From Dorea_A amylophila (GTDB lineage Bacteria > Bacillota > Clostridia > Lachnospirales > Lachnospiraceae): a DNA stretch of 64,000 nt. A program made the translations under genes and the position numbers. The stretch is from the NCBI RefSeq assembly GCF_025567265.1, contig NZ_JAOQJW010000011.1, positions 1-64,000 of the forward strand. Reading direction: 5' to 3'. How positions within the stretch are numbered: the first letter of the stretch is position 1; each line of letters opens with the position of its first letter. Below the pieces are notes generated by a model that was not told the DNA's origin, searched no databases, and saw only the letters and a list, made by a program, of their open reading frames with translations. This document shows positions 1 to 8,135 of the stretch, in pieces.

Positions 1-162
1 ATCCTCCTGAATTGATATTTATTTTAACATCAATCCAAGAGGATATATAGCTCTTTTAGAGTTTACACAGAATTAATTACAGTCTCAACAATTCCTTAAT
101 TTAATGTAACTTTCTCCAACAAAAAAAGATGGACGAAATATTTTTCCTCTTCCATCCATCTA

Positions 163-1101
163 TTGTCACGCGTCAAATTAATATTCCTACCTACTGTACA
201 TATACCGCAGATTAAATTTAACTTCCTTCATATTGTACCTACTCTAACGTGCTGTTTTTACGGCACGTTTTTATCTGTCCTATTGACCATTCCCCTCTTA
301 TCATTTATAGTCAATTCTGTCACTAAAAAACAAAAAAGAGAAGAAACAGCCCCGACCAAAGTTCGTTCCTTCTCCATACCATACAATGAGTGCTGCAAGC
401 AGGTCTTACAGGATCTATGTCCTAATGTTTTACGCCTGTCTCGTAAGCAGTCATCTCAATGCAACTATTATGATAAGAAAAACTCACTGTTTTGCAAGCT
501 GATTCGTATAAAAACCTCATCTAAATTTATTTTTGATTCCTACATGGCTAAATTTCAACCGGAATTGGAAACCTGTCCCACCTGCGGCAGTTGCGGCAAC
601 TGCCATGTTCATGCTTATTACGACCGCTCCGTAATCGATTTTCGGAAGGGTCGGAAAGTAGTGGATAGTCTCTGTGTTCTCCATTTTGTCTGTGACAGTT
701 GTAATCATACCCATGCCATACTTCCTGACGTATTGATTCCGTATGCCTGCCATTCCCTGATGTTCATCCTGCGCGTGCTAGGAGAATGGTTTCTTGATCG
801 ATCTACGATAGAACACCTTTGTAACAGATTTTCCATCACCCCGGTTCAACTTTACAAATGGCTGAAGCTTTGGAAAAAGCATAAACAGCAGTGGCTTGGT
901 ATCCTGGTAGATTTCGAAACCTCAGATGCTGCTTTTCTGAAAAGCCTTGCGATCTCAGATTTTTATTCTGAATTTAGTATGCCTTTTATTCAGAAATTCG
1001 CCTGCAACTTTTTACAGTCACATAAGAATCCCATCGTTGAGCACCCAAAAACTGCACAATACTGCCAGTCCATATTCAAACCCGATTATTCCATCTGGTG
1101 A
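163..1101 (+). CDS. DUF6431-type transposon-associated zinc-finger protein
   Basis: The conserved part begins near residue 108 and carries two CxxC pairs (CPTCGSCGNC, then CDSCNHTH) typical of a zinc-binding head. A helix-turn-helix-like stretch follows (FSITPVQLYKWLKLWKKH). From memory this matches the DUF6431 proteins that sit just upstream of Mu/rve-type transposases in Clostridia, and a transposase remnant does follow 75 nt downstream. The given start is a TTG with no convincing ribosome site. The N-terminal 100 residues look non-conserved, so the true start is uncertain; an ATG at 544 is another option. Its role in transposition is not established. It is probably inactive here because its partner is deleted. 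Confidence 0.55.
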   Translation: MSRVKLIFLPTVHIPQIKFNFLHIVPTLTCCFYGTFLSVLLTIPLLSFIVNSVTKKQKREETAPTKVRSFSIPYNECCKQVLQDLCPNVLRLSRKQSSQCNYYDKKNSLFCKLIRIKTSSKFIFDSYMAKFQPELETCPTCGSCGNCHVHAYYDRSVIDFRKGRKVVDSLCVLHFVCDSCNHTHAILPDVLIPYACHSLMFILRVLGEWFLDRSTIEHLCNRFSITPVQLYKWLKLWKKHKQQWLGILVDFETSDAAFLKSLAISDFYSEFSMPFIQKFACNFLQSHKNPIVEHPKTAQYCQSIFKPDYSIW

Positions 1102-1175
1102 CCACATGACCGTATATGGCGTTCCCTTTTCTGTCTGGTTATGATAAATACAAACCAGAAAAGGAGGGCTTTTCC

Positions 1176-1808
1176 ATGCCAAAAGATATTGAAACAATCA
1201 AAAATGACGCTGCTGTTGCTCAGTTTCGCTTTGCACTTATAGCTCCTGTTGTGCAAGGGCTTTATCCTGATGCCTCAGCTACCGCTTATTACAAACGCGT
1301 CATCAAAAATCCGCTGACGCTTCCTAATGGTTCTTCCATTGACAACCTATGCTTTGATGTTCCTATGCAGTTCATTTCAGCCAAAGTTGACATTCGTTTT
1401 CTTCCGGATGACATGGATTCCGCTTTTGTTCTTTTCGAAAACGAGAAGTTTCCTCTCCACCGGACCAACCGGAATGAGAACTGCCATACGAAACGCAACA
1501 ACCTTAGCGTAAAAAATATTGAGGCAGTAGGATTAAAAGAATTCTTAGGCGGTATCACTCGTATTTCTAGCTCTCCATATAGTTATGGATTCCTCAGTAT
1601 CCATCCATATCAATATTTGAAGCCCTTATTTTCTAAAATTAACGACGAAAAGTCGCTTCTTAGTTTTTGCAAACGGTACGCAGATTGGCTTCTTGAAGAA
1701 TATGGAGAAAATTACGGCTACGAGGAAGAAATATATAGAAAGGAAGGTTTACTTGCAGATTATAGTATTAATGAAGATTATGATTACTTTCACTATATTA
1801 ATCGGTGA
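1176..1808 (+). pseudogene. Internally deleted Mu/rve-type transposase
   Basis: The start is ATG 1176 behind a strong AAAGGAGGG. Residues 1-55 resemble the N-terminal region of the Clostridial transposases that follow DUF6431 genes. At about residue 56 the frame jumps straight into the C-terminal beta-barrel segment (DVPMQFISAKVDIRFLPDDM, then HRTNRNENCHTKR). The whole helix-turn-helix plus DDE catalytic core is therefore missing, yet the frame stays open. After about residue 110 the sequence stops looking like transposase (KEFLGGITRISSS onwards) and runs into unrelated DNA. I read this as an inactive internal-deletion derivative. Confidence is good that it is defective, lower on the exact family. 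Confidence 0.55.
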
Positions 1809-1932
1809 ATACGGCGTAACATCATGGTATGGTAATGTACAGACACAGTTCGACAGCAACAACCAGCCGGTTGGAACCACCTATCACCCAGTTCTTAAAG
1901 ACACATACGACAACGCATTAATGCGTAAATAG
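1806..1932 (+). pseudogene. C-terminal fragment of an unidentified protein
   Basis: The frame reads YGVTSWYGNVQTQF...YDNALMRK and stops at TAA, directly before a perfect 11-bp hairpin. It has no start codon or ribosome site of its own. It looks like the last 40 residues of a longer gene whose body was lost when the transposase debris arrived. I cannot name the parent protein. Confidence 0.35.
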
Positions 1933-1943
1933 GTCTTTTATAG

Positions 1944-1969
1944 CCACTGCCACCATAAGGTGGCAGTGG
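1944..1969 (+). terminator. Perfect 11-bp hairpin after gene fragment
   Basis: CCACTGCCACC, loop ATAA, GGTGGCAGTGG. The stem is perfect but no T-run follows, so it is either a weak terminator or a transcript-stabilising hairpin of the lost gene. Confidence 0.5.
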
Positions 1970-1980
1970 TAATTAGTAAG

Positions 1981-2095
1981 ATTTACAGAAATTGGGAAAT
2001 TGGAATTTTTAGAGAATCTATTTTCACGATATGATAAAAAAATCATGAAATGGATTTGACGAAAAAACAAATTTCCCAATTTTTTTTCTGTAAAT
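1981..2095. repeat. Fold-back inverted repeat, MITE-like
   Basis: The left arm (1981-2001) begins ATTTACAGAA and continues ATTGGGAAATT. The right arm (2069-2095) is its inverse with a longer T-run: AATTTCCCAATT...TTCTGTAAAT. About 67 nt lie between the arms and hold no reading frame. Long near-terminal arms around a short non-coding centre suggest a miniature transposable element or the joined ends of a deleted one. No target-site duplication is obvious. Confidence 0.45.
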
Positions 2096-2152
2096 GTCAA
2101 ATGTGCTGGAACTACTGACTAACTGGCAAATATAATACAAGTAATTTACTCT

Positions 2153-2186
2153 GAGCATCCACCTTTGGCGTGGGTGCTCTTTGTTT
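2153..2186 (+). terminator. Terminator before the small-toxin locus
   Basis: A 9-10 bp stem (AGCATCCAC / GTGGGTGCT, one G-T pair) is followed by TTTGTTT. It isolates the Hol_Tox promoter from upstream transcription. Confidence 0.55.
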
Positions 2187-2240
2187 CATGAGGATATTAT
2201 CGTCTCATGTCTAATCATTCAGGATACATATGATACTGAA

Positions 2241-2269
2241 TTGAAAATTGTCGTACTGTGTGATAAAAT
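2241..2269 (+). promoter_or_regulatory. Sigma-A-type promoter of small toxin gene
   Basis: TTGAAA, a 17-nt spacer, then TAAAAT. It lies about 90 nt before the Hol_Tox start codon, leaving a leader long enough for RNA control. Confidence 0.55.
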
Positions 2270-2357
2270 GACAGCCATGGAACCCACGACAGGGGGTGGC
2301 ATCCTCCCGAGCCAATGGACCGGTTTACCGGAATACATAGGAAGGGAGGTGGCGCTG

Positions 2358-2474
2358 ATGACAGCTTATGAGATTCTTTCGATTTTCATTGAGATATTAG
2401 CTCTGCTGATGTCCTTTGGCAGCTTAGTTATTGCGTTGCTTGCCTTTCTCGACAAGAGAAACAAGCGAAAATAA
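2358..2474 (+). CDS. Holin-like small membrane toxin (Hol_Tox family)
   Basis: A 38-residue protein too short for routine calling. It starts at ATG 2358 behind GGGAGG. It has one hydrophobic helix (about residues 8-30, rich in I, L, A) and a basic tail DKRNKRK, the layout of the Hol_Tox family and other type I toxins of Firmicutes that insert into the cell membrane. It has its own promoter and a GC-rich hairpin 5 nt after the stop. A second hairpin with a T-run lies 80 nt further. In this class the toxin is usually silenced by an overlapping antisense or convergent RNA. I cannot point to the antitoxin promoter, so the type I pairing is inference. Confidence 0.7.
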   Translation: MTAYEILSIFIEILALLMSFGSLVIALLAFLDKRNKRK

Positions 2475-2478
2475 AAAT

Positions 2479-2510
2479 GCCTACTCTGTCGCAACCAGAG
2501 TAGGCGTCTC
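2479..2510 (+). terminator. Terminator of small toxin gene
   Basis: GCCTACTCTG, 7-nt loop, CAGAGTAGGC: a perfect 10-bp stem starting 5 nt after the toxin stop. It could serve transcripts of both strands. Confidence 0.6.
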
Positions 2511-2567
2511 TATTTAGAGAAACAAGCTAACTCGGGAAACTCCACCTTTTGGAGTGGGGCTCCTAAG

Positions 2568-2598
2568 AGGCATCTGTTACAGCAGGTGCCTTTCTTTA
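2568..2598 (+). terminator. Second hairpin terminator downstream of toxin
   Basis: AGGCATCTG and CAGGTGCCT form a 9-bp stem (one T-G pair), followed by TTCTTTA. Together with the preceding hairpin it may bound a small RNA. Confidence 0.5.
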
Positions 2599-2746
2599 TG
2601 CTTAATATATCACAATAAGCGGATGATTTCAACTTCCTTTATTAGGAAATCGAATGGATACTGCTGTATAAAAAAACAAATGGTTTCGTGTACAATTTTC
2701 TTGCAGCCATTTTGGTTAAAAATATCGTGGAAAGGAGTAATTTGTC

Positions 2747-2812
2747 ATGAAAAAACTGTATACGAAAAGAAGCCACATTTTTTTATACAGTTTTGTTTTG
2801 GGATATATATAA
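2747..2812 (+). CDS. Possible 21-residue peptide or signal-peptide remnant
   Basis: A strong GGAAAGGAG lies 7 nt before ATG 2747. The peptide is MKKLYTKRSHIFLYSFVLGYI: a basic N-terminus and a hydrophobic stretch, like a signal peptide that stops at once. A good terminator follows 40 nt later, so the transcript would be short. It may be a leader peptide, a small membrane peptide, or the stub of a deleted exported protein. Nothing else in 2600-3020 looks coding. Confidence 0.3.
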   Translation: MKKLYTKRSHIFLYSFVLGYI

Positions 2813-2852
2813 ATATTTCACTATGTTACAAGATACACCCCATTATCCTATC

Positions 2853-2900
2853 AGCAACAGAGCACATACCGCAGCGTATCCTCTGTTGCTGTTCTTTTTT
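2853..2900 (+). terminator. Rho-independent terminator
   Basis: AGCAACAGAG and CTCTGTTGCT pair perfectly over 10 bp with an 18-nt loop, followed by GTTCTTTTTT. Confidence 0.7.
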
Positions 2901-3023
2901 CACCATCGCTACCCTGTGATTCTTGGAATTAGAAAATATAAACTTTATAGGAAGGGTAGAAGCCAAGCAAACAGAAGTGTATCATTTTATCTGCTTTTGG
3001 CTAGGTAAGATAGGTTAATTAGT

Positions 3024-3190
3024 CAGAAAATATTTGCACTGATGGAACAGCGTGGGATGACTCAGAAAAAATTTCTAAACAGACTGAAATATCGCAAAGT
3101 ACGATAAGTGATAAGAAAAGGAAAAAGACAAATCCATCAGCAGATAAAATATTAAAAATATGTGAGGTACGCAGATGGAAATATGCTTCG
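3024..3190 (+). pseudogene. Degenerate XRE-family HTH regulator fragment
   Basis: One frame gives KIFALMEQRGMTQKKF. A shifted frame continues TEISQSTISD then KRKKTNPSADKILKICEV. Together they spell the classic XRE helix-turn-helix pattern (turn, STISDW-like recognition helix, NPS...ILKIC), broken by at least one frameshift. The Trp expected after ISD is lost. No ribosome site remains. It is a decayed regulator or antitoxin-like gene. Confidence 0.5.
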
Positions 3191-3383
3191 GATAAAGTGT
3201 GAAGAGGTAGAGGCTGCTCTGAGGACAACAGAGCAGTCACTGGCAAAGTTACATAAATTATTGGATAATAAGTCGATAGAGTATGTTGAAATGGGTCTAT
3301 CCGGGGAGATGCAGGCATATTGCGATATATGGTTAAGGGGATGTTCGGAACGATTGTGCAGGGGATTTGAAGAAAGGGTATAA

Positions 3384-3575
3384 TTGGGCTACGGCGGAGA
3401 TGATGGCTACTCTATTCTTCTTACAGAAACCACAATGTCTGTTTTGAAAAAAATAAATCCGGAATGTGAGATCAGGCAGCTTGGGAACACAACATTATCA
3501 AGTGCATGGACCGTAGCAATGGCAAACGGACAGCAGCCGTCAGCACCGGAAGATTATATAGAGGTTGAAAAATAA
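3384..3575 (+). pseudogene. C-terminal gene fragment before hybrid kinase
   Basis: The frame reads ILLTETTMSVLKKINPECE...SAPEDYIEVEK and ends 2 nt before the sensor kinase start. An overlapping second frame (GYNWATAEMMATLFFLQ) is also protein-like. A preceding open frame (3162-3383) has coiled-coil-like sequence (CEEVEAALRTTEQSLAKL). The set looks like scrambled remains of one or two genes. The tail may belong to a periplasmic-binding protein that once accompanied the kinase, but I do not recognise it. Confidence 0.3.
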
Positions 3576-3577
3576 AA

Positions 3578-5863
3578 GTGGGAATAGAACAAGTAATAAC
3601 AAAAAGAAAAAAGATTATAGTGCCATTGTTCTTTTTAATTCTTATCTTTTTAAGCTTAATTTTTGTAAAGCTCCTTTTGAACAGGATGAACAGCTATATC
3701 GCGGAAAACGGGAAAAGCAGTATGGGAGCTGTTGTTGAACAGATACAGCAGACCTATGATCTGCAGGTGAATGGATACTACAGCCAGCTGCATTTGCTTG
3801 AGGATTCTCTTATTCAAGAGGAAGTGAGATCTATTGAACTGGATAGAAACAAGAAGTTCTTTGAGGCATGGCAGAAAGAATCTGAAAGTACACTTATATT
3901 TCTCCAGGAAAATGGAAAGGCAATCACCACTGATGGAACAAAACTTCGGGTTGATATGCCAAGTAAATGTTTGTTGGATTTGAGGAACGGATATAATATT
4001 GGAAAATTGGTTTCTCTTGATTACAACCAGAAGAAAAAAGATGGTTATCTGGTTGCAATTCCATGTCAGGAATATACGATTAATGGGGAAACTTATACGG
4101 CAATTGGAACCTTGTATGATCATTCAAAATTAGATTCCATGTTAAGTGTGAAAAGCTATAACGGGAATGCGTATCTGTTTATGCTGGATAACGACGGAAA
4201 TATTACTTATACAAATCAGATAGAAGATAAATTTTTTAGGAACTATTTTTTGTTAAAGCATTTAAAAGGAGATCAGGCTATTACTGAGGAAGAGGCTGAT
4301 TCTCTTCAAAAAAAGCTGGATGGCAGAGAACAGGGGGTAGAACTTCTGGGAAGTGACAAACCTTACTATCTGGGATACTGTCCGATAGAAAATAATAATA
4401 CCATGCTGATCTGTATTGTAGAAAAGAGTGTTGTAGATAATGTACTGAAAGATTATCAGAAAACAATAGTGTTTGAAACAATACTCATGGCAGGTTTTAT
4501 ACTTTTGCTTTTTGCCGGATTATTCTGCAGTATTTCTAGACGCAGTCTTGCTGAGCAAAAAGCTGAATATGAAAAAAGAAATAATGAGATTCAGACGCAG
4601 GCAATGAAGGAAATGGAGGAGTCCAATAAAAAACTGAAAAAAGCAAAGGACATTACAACAGAAGCCTTGCAGACCGCTGAAAATGCAAATAAGGCGAAAA
4701 CAGATTTCCTGTCCAATATGTCACATGATATTCGTACACCAATGAATGCAATTATCGGCATGACATCATTGATCAGACATGATGCCGGTAATAAAGCGAA
4801 AGTAATAGAGTATGCAGATAAAATAGACATTTCATCACAGCATCTGTTAGGAATCATTAATGATGTTTTGGATATGAGCAAAATTGAGGCAGGAAAAACA
4901 GTTTTTAAGTATACCGATTTTTCCATCTTGGATTTTATTACAGAACTCAATACCATATTCCATTCACAGATAGACGAAAAAAATCAGACTCTTACAATCA
5001 TAAAAGAAAACATCCGGCACGAGTGGGTGAACGGAGATCAGGTTCATCTGATGCAGATTTTCAGCAACTTGGTTTCTAATGCAGTGAAGTACACGCAGGA
5101 AGGTGGAAAAATTCAGTTTCTGGTAGAAGAATGTGAGACAAAGTCATCTGTCTACGCAAAGTATCGTTTCTTAGTCAGCGATAATGGCATGGGAATGTCG
5201 GCAGATTTCAAAGATACAATTTTTGATGCTTTTACTCGTGCTGAAAGTTCTATGACGAATAAGATACAGGGAACTGGTCTTGGAATGGCTATTACCAAAA
5301 ATCTGGTTGAAGCAATGGGAGGCAGCATTGATGTGGAGAGTGAACTGAGCCAGGGAAGCTGTTTTGAGGTTCTTATAGATTTGAGAATAGCAGAAGATAG
5401 ATTTGTTTCTTCAGCAGAACAGGCAGAAAAGGATGAACCGGCTGGCAATGTCCTGAAAGGAATGAGGTTTCTGTGTGCAGAGGACAATGAGCTAAATGCA
5501 GAAATCCTGATGGAATTGTTAAAGATTGAGGGTGCAGAGTGTACAATCTGTGAAAATGGTAAAAGGGTCTTAGAGGCATTTGAGCAGTCTGCTTCGGGGG
5601 ATTATGACATGATCCTGATGGATGTGCAGATGCCGGTTATGAATGGTTATGAGGCAACAAAAGCAATCCGAAGAAGCTCCCATGAACTGGCAATGACAAT
5701 TCCGATCATTGCTATGACCGCCAATGCGTTTTCTGAGGATATTCAGCATTCTCTGGCAGCCGGTATGAATGCCCATGTTTCAAAACCGGTTGAGATGAAG
5801 GTATTGGAAAAGACGATCAGAAGCATAAAATCCGGCGGGGGGCATCGAAATGCAGGTCATTGA
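3578..5863 (+). CDS. Hybrid sensor histidine kinase/response regulator
   Basis: 761 residues, GTG start with GAGG upstream. A first membrane helix lies at about 13-35 and a second at about 299-318. Between them is a roughly 260-residue extracytoplasmic sensor region of Cache-like size. A coiled coil (about 325-370) leads to the HisKA box NMSHDIRTPMN with the phospho-acceptor His near 383. The HATPase has DNGMGMS and GTGLGMAI. A receiver domain closes the protein, with the acidic pair in LCAEDNE and phospho-acceptor Asp in ILMDVQMP. No HPt domain is present, so phosphotransfer must go to a separate partner or the receiver modulates the kinase. No dedicated output gene is adjacent. The ligand is unknown. 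Confidence 0.85.
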   Translation: MGIEQVITKRKKIIVPLFFLILIFLSLIFVKLLLNRMNSYIAENGKSSMGAVVEQIQQTYDLQVNGYYSQLHLLEDSLIQEEVRSIELDRNKKFFEAWQKESESTLIFLQENGKAITTDGTKLRVDMPSKCLLDLRNGYNIGKLVSLDYNQKKKDGYLVAIPCQEYTINGETYTAIGTLYDHSKLDSMLSVKSYNGNAYLFMLDNDGNITYTNQIEDKFFRNYFLLKHLKGDQAITEEEADSLQKKLDGREQGVELLGSDKPYYLGYCPIENNNTMLICIVEKSVVDNVLKDYQKTIVFETILMAGFILLLFAGLFCSISRRSLAEQKAEYEKRNNEIQTQAMKEMEESNKKLKKAKDITTEALQTAENANKAKTDFLSNMSHDIRTPMNAIIGMTSLIRHDAGNKAKVIEYADKIDISSQHLLGIINDVLDMSKIEAGKTVFKYTDFSILDFITELNTIFHSQIDEKNQTLTIIKENIRHEWVNGDQVHLMQIFSNLVSNAVKYTQEGGKIQFLVEECETKSSVYAKYRFLVSDNGMGMSADFKDTIFDAFTRAESSMTNKIQGTGLGMAITKNLVEAMGGSIDVESELSQGSCFEVLIDLRIAEDRFVSSAEQAEKDEPAGNVLKGMRFLCAEDNELNAEILMELLKIEGAECTICENGKRVLEAFEQSASGDYDMILMDVQMPVMNGYEATKAIRRSSHELAMTIPIIAMTANAFSEDIQHSLAAGMNAHVSKPVEMKVLEKTIRSIKSGGGHRNAGH

Positions 5864-5887
5864 ACAGTGATAAATGGAAAGTAAAAA

Positions 5888-6292
5888 GTGGAGATTGCTC
5901 CCAAAGGCTTGATGTATTTCTACAGAATACAGGATGTGCGATGGCAGCTGGCACAGGATGCTTTTTATTGTAAAAAACGGGATGAGTCTGGAAATGTAAC
6001 CCATGTTTTATGTACAGTCCGTAGTATTAGCGATTCCAAGAGACGTGAAGAGAATCTTAACTTTGCAGCGGAAGCAGCAAAGCGGGAAGCTGAAATGAAA
6101 ACAAGGTTTCTGGCAACGATGAGTCAGGATATTATTAATAATCGTTTTTTGGAAGAGTCGGTATTTGCTATTGCCGATGGATACTGCGTGATCAATCTCA
6201 CAAAGAATGTCGTACGTGGTTCCATGTATCAGGTAATTAATGGGAAAAAATATAATCTGAATGAACAATTAGGTTTGCCGGAAAATAATTGA
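5888..6292 (+). pseudogene. Remnant of a PAS-HisKA sensor kinase
   Basis: The fragment begins inside a PAS-like region and keeps a PAC-type motif (NVTHVLCTVRSISDSKRREE). It then runs into the start of a HisKA box (TRFLATMSQDI). The normal SHDIRTP is replaced by SQDIINN, so the phospho-acceptor His is gone, and no HATPase follows. The last 50 residues come from elsewhere. It is a dead relative of the upstream hybrid kinase, probably from a tandem kinase array that was partly deleted. Confidence 0.55.
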
Positions 6293-6502
6293 AAACATAA
6301 AGAGAATTTTGTGTGAATATTGTGTGTAGTGGTTGCAACTTCTCAAATCCGTATACCTATTTTTCACGTCCTGTAGGATATTATAACGTAAATGTAAAAC
6401 TGGCAGGTATTTCTGCTGAATAAGACAGCAAATCCTAAAATGAATTCTTAAAAGAATTATATTGTTATATGATTTCGTAAGTGATATACTTAAACATAAG
6501 GA

Positions 6503-6547
6503 AAACCGTGTGAAATTACAGTTTGCTTTTTGCACGGTTTCTTTTAC
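6503..6547 (+). terminator. Terminator before ZIP transporter
   Basis: AAACCGTG and CACGGTTT pair over 8 bp with a 22-nt loop, followed by CTTTTAC. Confidence 0.5.
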
Positions 6548-6555
6548 ACATGATA

Positions 6556-6571
6556 GTTAGTTAAAACTAAC
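6556..6571 (+). promoter_or_regulatory. Candidate metal-regulator operator
   Basis: GTTAGTT-AA-AACTAAC is a perfect palindrome 48 nt before the ZIP gene start. Its TTAG...CTAA edges resemble DtxR/MntR-type boxes, which would suit a metal transporter. The regulator assignment is inference only. Confidence 0.4.
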
Positions 6572-6619
6572 AATAGAACGATGTGAAAGTACTTTTGACT
6601 ATACAGAAAGGAATACATA

Positions 6620-7402
6620 ATGCTAATGAATGTTTTTGAAGGTATACTGATTCCATTTGTTGGAACAATGCTGGGTGCAGCATGCGTGTTTTTTATGAGA
6701 AAAACACTTAGCAAGTTACTGCAACGTGCACTTGCAGGGTTTGCAGCAGGTATAATGGTTGCTGCTTCAATCTGGAGTCTTCTGATTCCGGCAATTAAAC
6801 AATCTGAGAATATGGGAACTTTATCGTTTGTTCCGGCAGTTGTTGGGTTCTGGATTGGTATATTGTTTTTACTCGCACTTGATCATTTGATTCCGCATCT
6901 TCATGTTGGAAGTGATCAGGCAGAGGGACCGAAAAGCAAACTTGGCCGTACTACGATGATGGTGTTGGCAGTTACATTACATAATATCCCTGAAGGTATG
7001 GCAGTTGGTGTAATGTATGCAGGATTTCTTGCTGAAAATGCACAGATTACAGCAACAAGTGCACTTGCTTTATCACTTGGAATTGCTATCCAGAATTTTC
7101 CGGAAGGAGCGATTATATCCATGCCGCTTAGGGCAGAGGGTGAAAGTAAGAGAAAGGCATTTCTGGGAGGTGTACTTTCAGGAGTCGTTGAACCGATTGG
7201 AGCGGTAATGACGATTCTTGTCGCACAGCTGGTAATCCCGGTATTACCATATTTACTCAGCTTTGCAGCAGGAGCTATGTTATATGTCGTGGTTGAAGAA
7301 CTAATTCCGGAAATGTCTCAGGGACAGCACTCGAATATCGGTACGCTTTTCTTTGCACTTGGATTTAGTTTGATGATGATCTTGGATGTGGCACTGGGGT
7401 AA
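6620..7402 (+). CDS. ZIP-family divalent metal transporter
   Basis: 260 residues with about eight hydrophobic helices. The helix-4 signature HNIPEGMAVG and the matching helix-5 motif NFPEGAIIS provide the metal-binding His/Glu residues of ZIP proteins. Histidines in DHLIPHLHVG mark the variable loop. ZIP proteins move Zn, Fe or Mn into the cytoplasm; the closest recognisable class is the ZupT/GufA type. The start ATG 6620 follows AGAAAGGA. A palindrome upstream suggests metal-responsive control. It is apparently transcribed with the methyltransferase gene that follows. Confidence 0.88.
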   Translation: MLMNVFEGILIPFVGTMLGAACVFFMRKTLSKLLQRALAGFAAGIMVAASIWSLLIPAIKQSENMGTLSFVPAVVGFWIGILFLLALDHLIPHLHVGSDQAEGPKSKLGRTTMMVLAVTLHNIPEGMAVGVMYAGFLAENAQITATSALALSLGIAIQNFPEGAIISMPLRAEGESKRKAFLGGVLSGVVEPIGAVMTILVAQLVIPVLPYLLSFAAGAMLYVVVEELIPEMSQGQHSNIGTLFFALGFSLMMILDVALG

Positions 7403-7466
7403 GAGGAGAGGAATGATTCTTATGAGAATATTGATTTATGGTGCTGGTGTGATTGGAGAAAAAAGC

Positions 7467-8135
7467 ATGAAAAATGAAGAATATAAAAAATTGTCAATTA
7501 AAGAGTTTACAAAAGCAGCAGGAAGATATGAAAGTAACCATGCTGGCATTTACGAAATGTGCAAGAAGGATTATCCGGATATTCTGGAAGAATTAGAGAA
7601 GGAGCCATTTAGAGATTTATTGGATGCAGGCTGCGGACCTGCACCAATGATTTCTTTATTAGCAGAAAAACATCCAGACCGGCATTATACAGGACTGGAT
7701 CTGACTCCGGCAATGATTGAACAGGCAAAAAAGAAAAATATTCCAAATACAACATTTTTTGTGGGAGACTGTGAGAACTTTCCTTTTGAAAAGGATTCAT
7801 TTGATGCAATTATTTGTTCTATGAGCTTCCATCATTATCCGGATCCACAGGCTTTTTTTGACAGTGTGAAAAGATGTCTTCGCCCAAATGGAAGATTGAT
7901 ACTGAGAGATGTGACGAGTGACAATAAAGTATTGGTATGGCTAATGAATACATTGGAAATGCCGTTGGCAAATATATGCGGACATGGAGATGTCCAAGTG
8001 CCAACAAGAGATGTGGTCATAAAATGTTGCAAAAAAGCAGGATTAAAAGTAGAAAAATTTGAAATTCGTAAAGGTATGCGAATGCATTGTGTTGTGAGAA
8101 AAGCTATGGAAAAGGCGATAGGAAATGAAAGATAA
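7467..8135 (+). CDS. Class I SAM-dependent methyltransferase
   Basis: 222 residues from ATG 7467, which has GGAG 12 nt upstream. Motif I is LLDAGCGPAP, motif II ends at GLDLT, and the post-II acid is VGDCENFPF. The Methyltransf_11-type core CSMSFHHYPDP and the RLILRD strand follow. The substrate is unknown. Immediately before the start, in frame from 7423, is MRILIYGAGVIG, the nucleotide-binding start of ketopantoate-reductase-like enzymes. That gene seems to have been deleted down to its first dozen codons. The stop overlaps the next gene by 11 nt, so translation is probably coupled. Confidence 0.8.
   Translation: MKNEEYKKLSIKEFTKAAGRYESNHAGIYEMCKKDYPDILEELEKEPFRDLLDAGCGPAPMISLLAEKHPDRHYTGLDLTPAMIEQAKKKNIPNTTFFVGDCENFPFEKDSFDAIICSMSFHHYPDPQAFFDSVKRCLRPNGRLILRDVTSDNKVLVWLMNTLEMPLANICGHGDVQVPTRDVVIKCCKKAGLKVEKFEIRKGMRMHCVVRKAMEKAIGNER

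Larger units (their letters stand above)
6293..6619. other. Intergenic region with terminator and palindrome
   Basis: 327 nt without a gene. It holds a terminator (6503-6547) and a 16-nt palindrome (6556-6571) just before the ZIP transporter. I see nothing else. Confidence 0.6.

Noticed and set aside
1..9. ATCCTCCT as minus-strand ribosome site
   Set aside because: It is the inverse of AGGAGGAT and probably serves a minus-strand gene left of the window, but no coding sequence is visible here to support a feature.
2554..3008. Two overlapping open frames (121 and 71 residues)
   Set aside because: Both cross the terminator at 2853-2900 and have low-complexity, cysteine/phenylalanine-rich sequence without a ribosome site.
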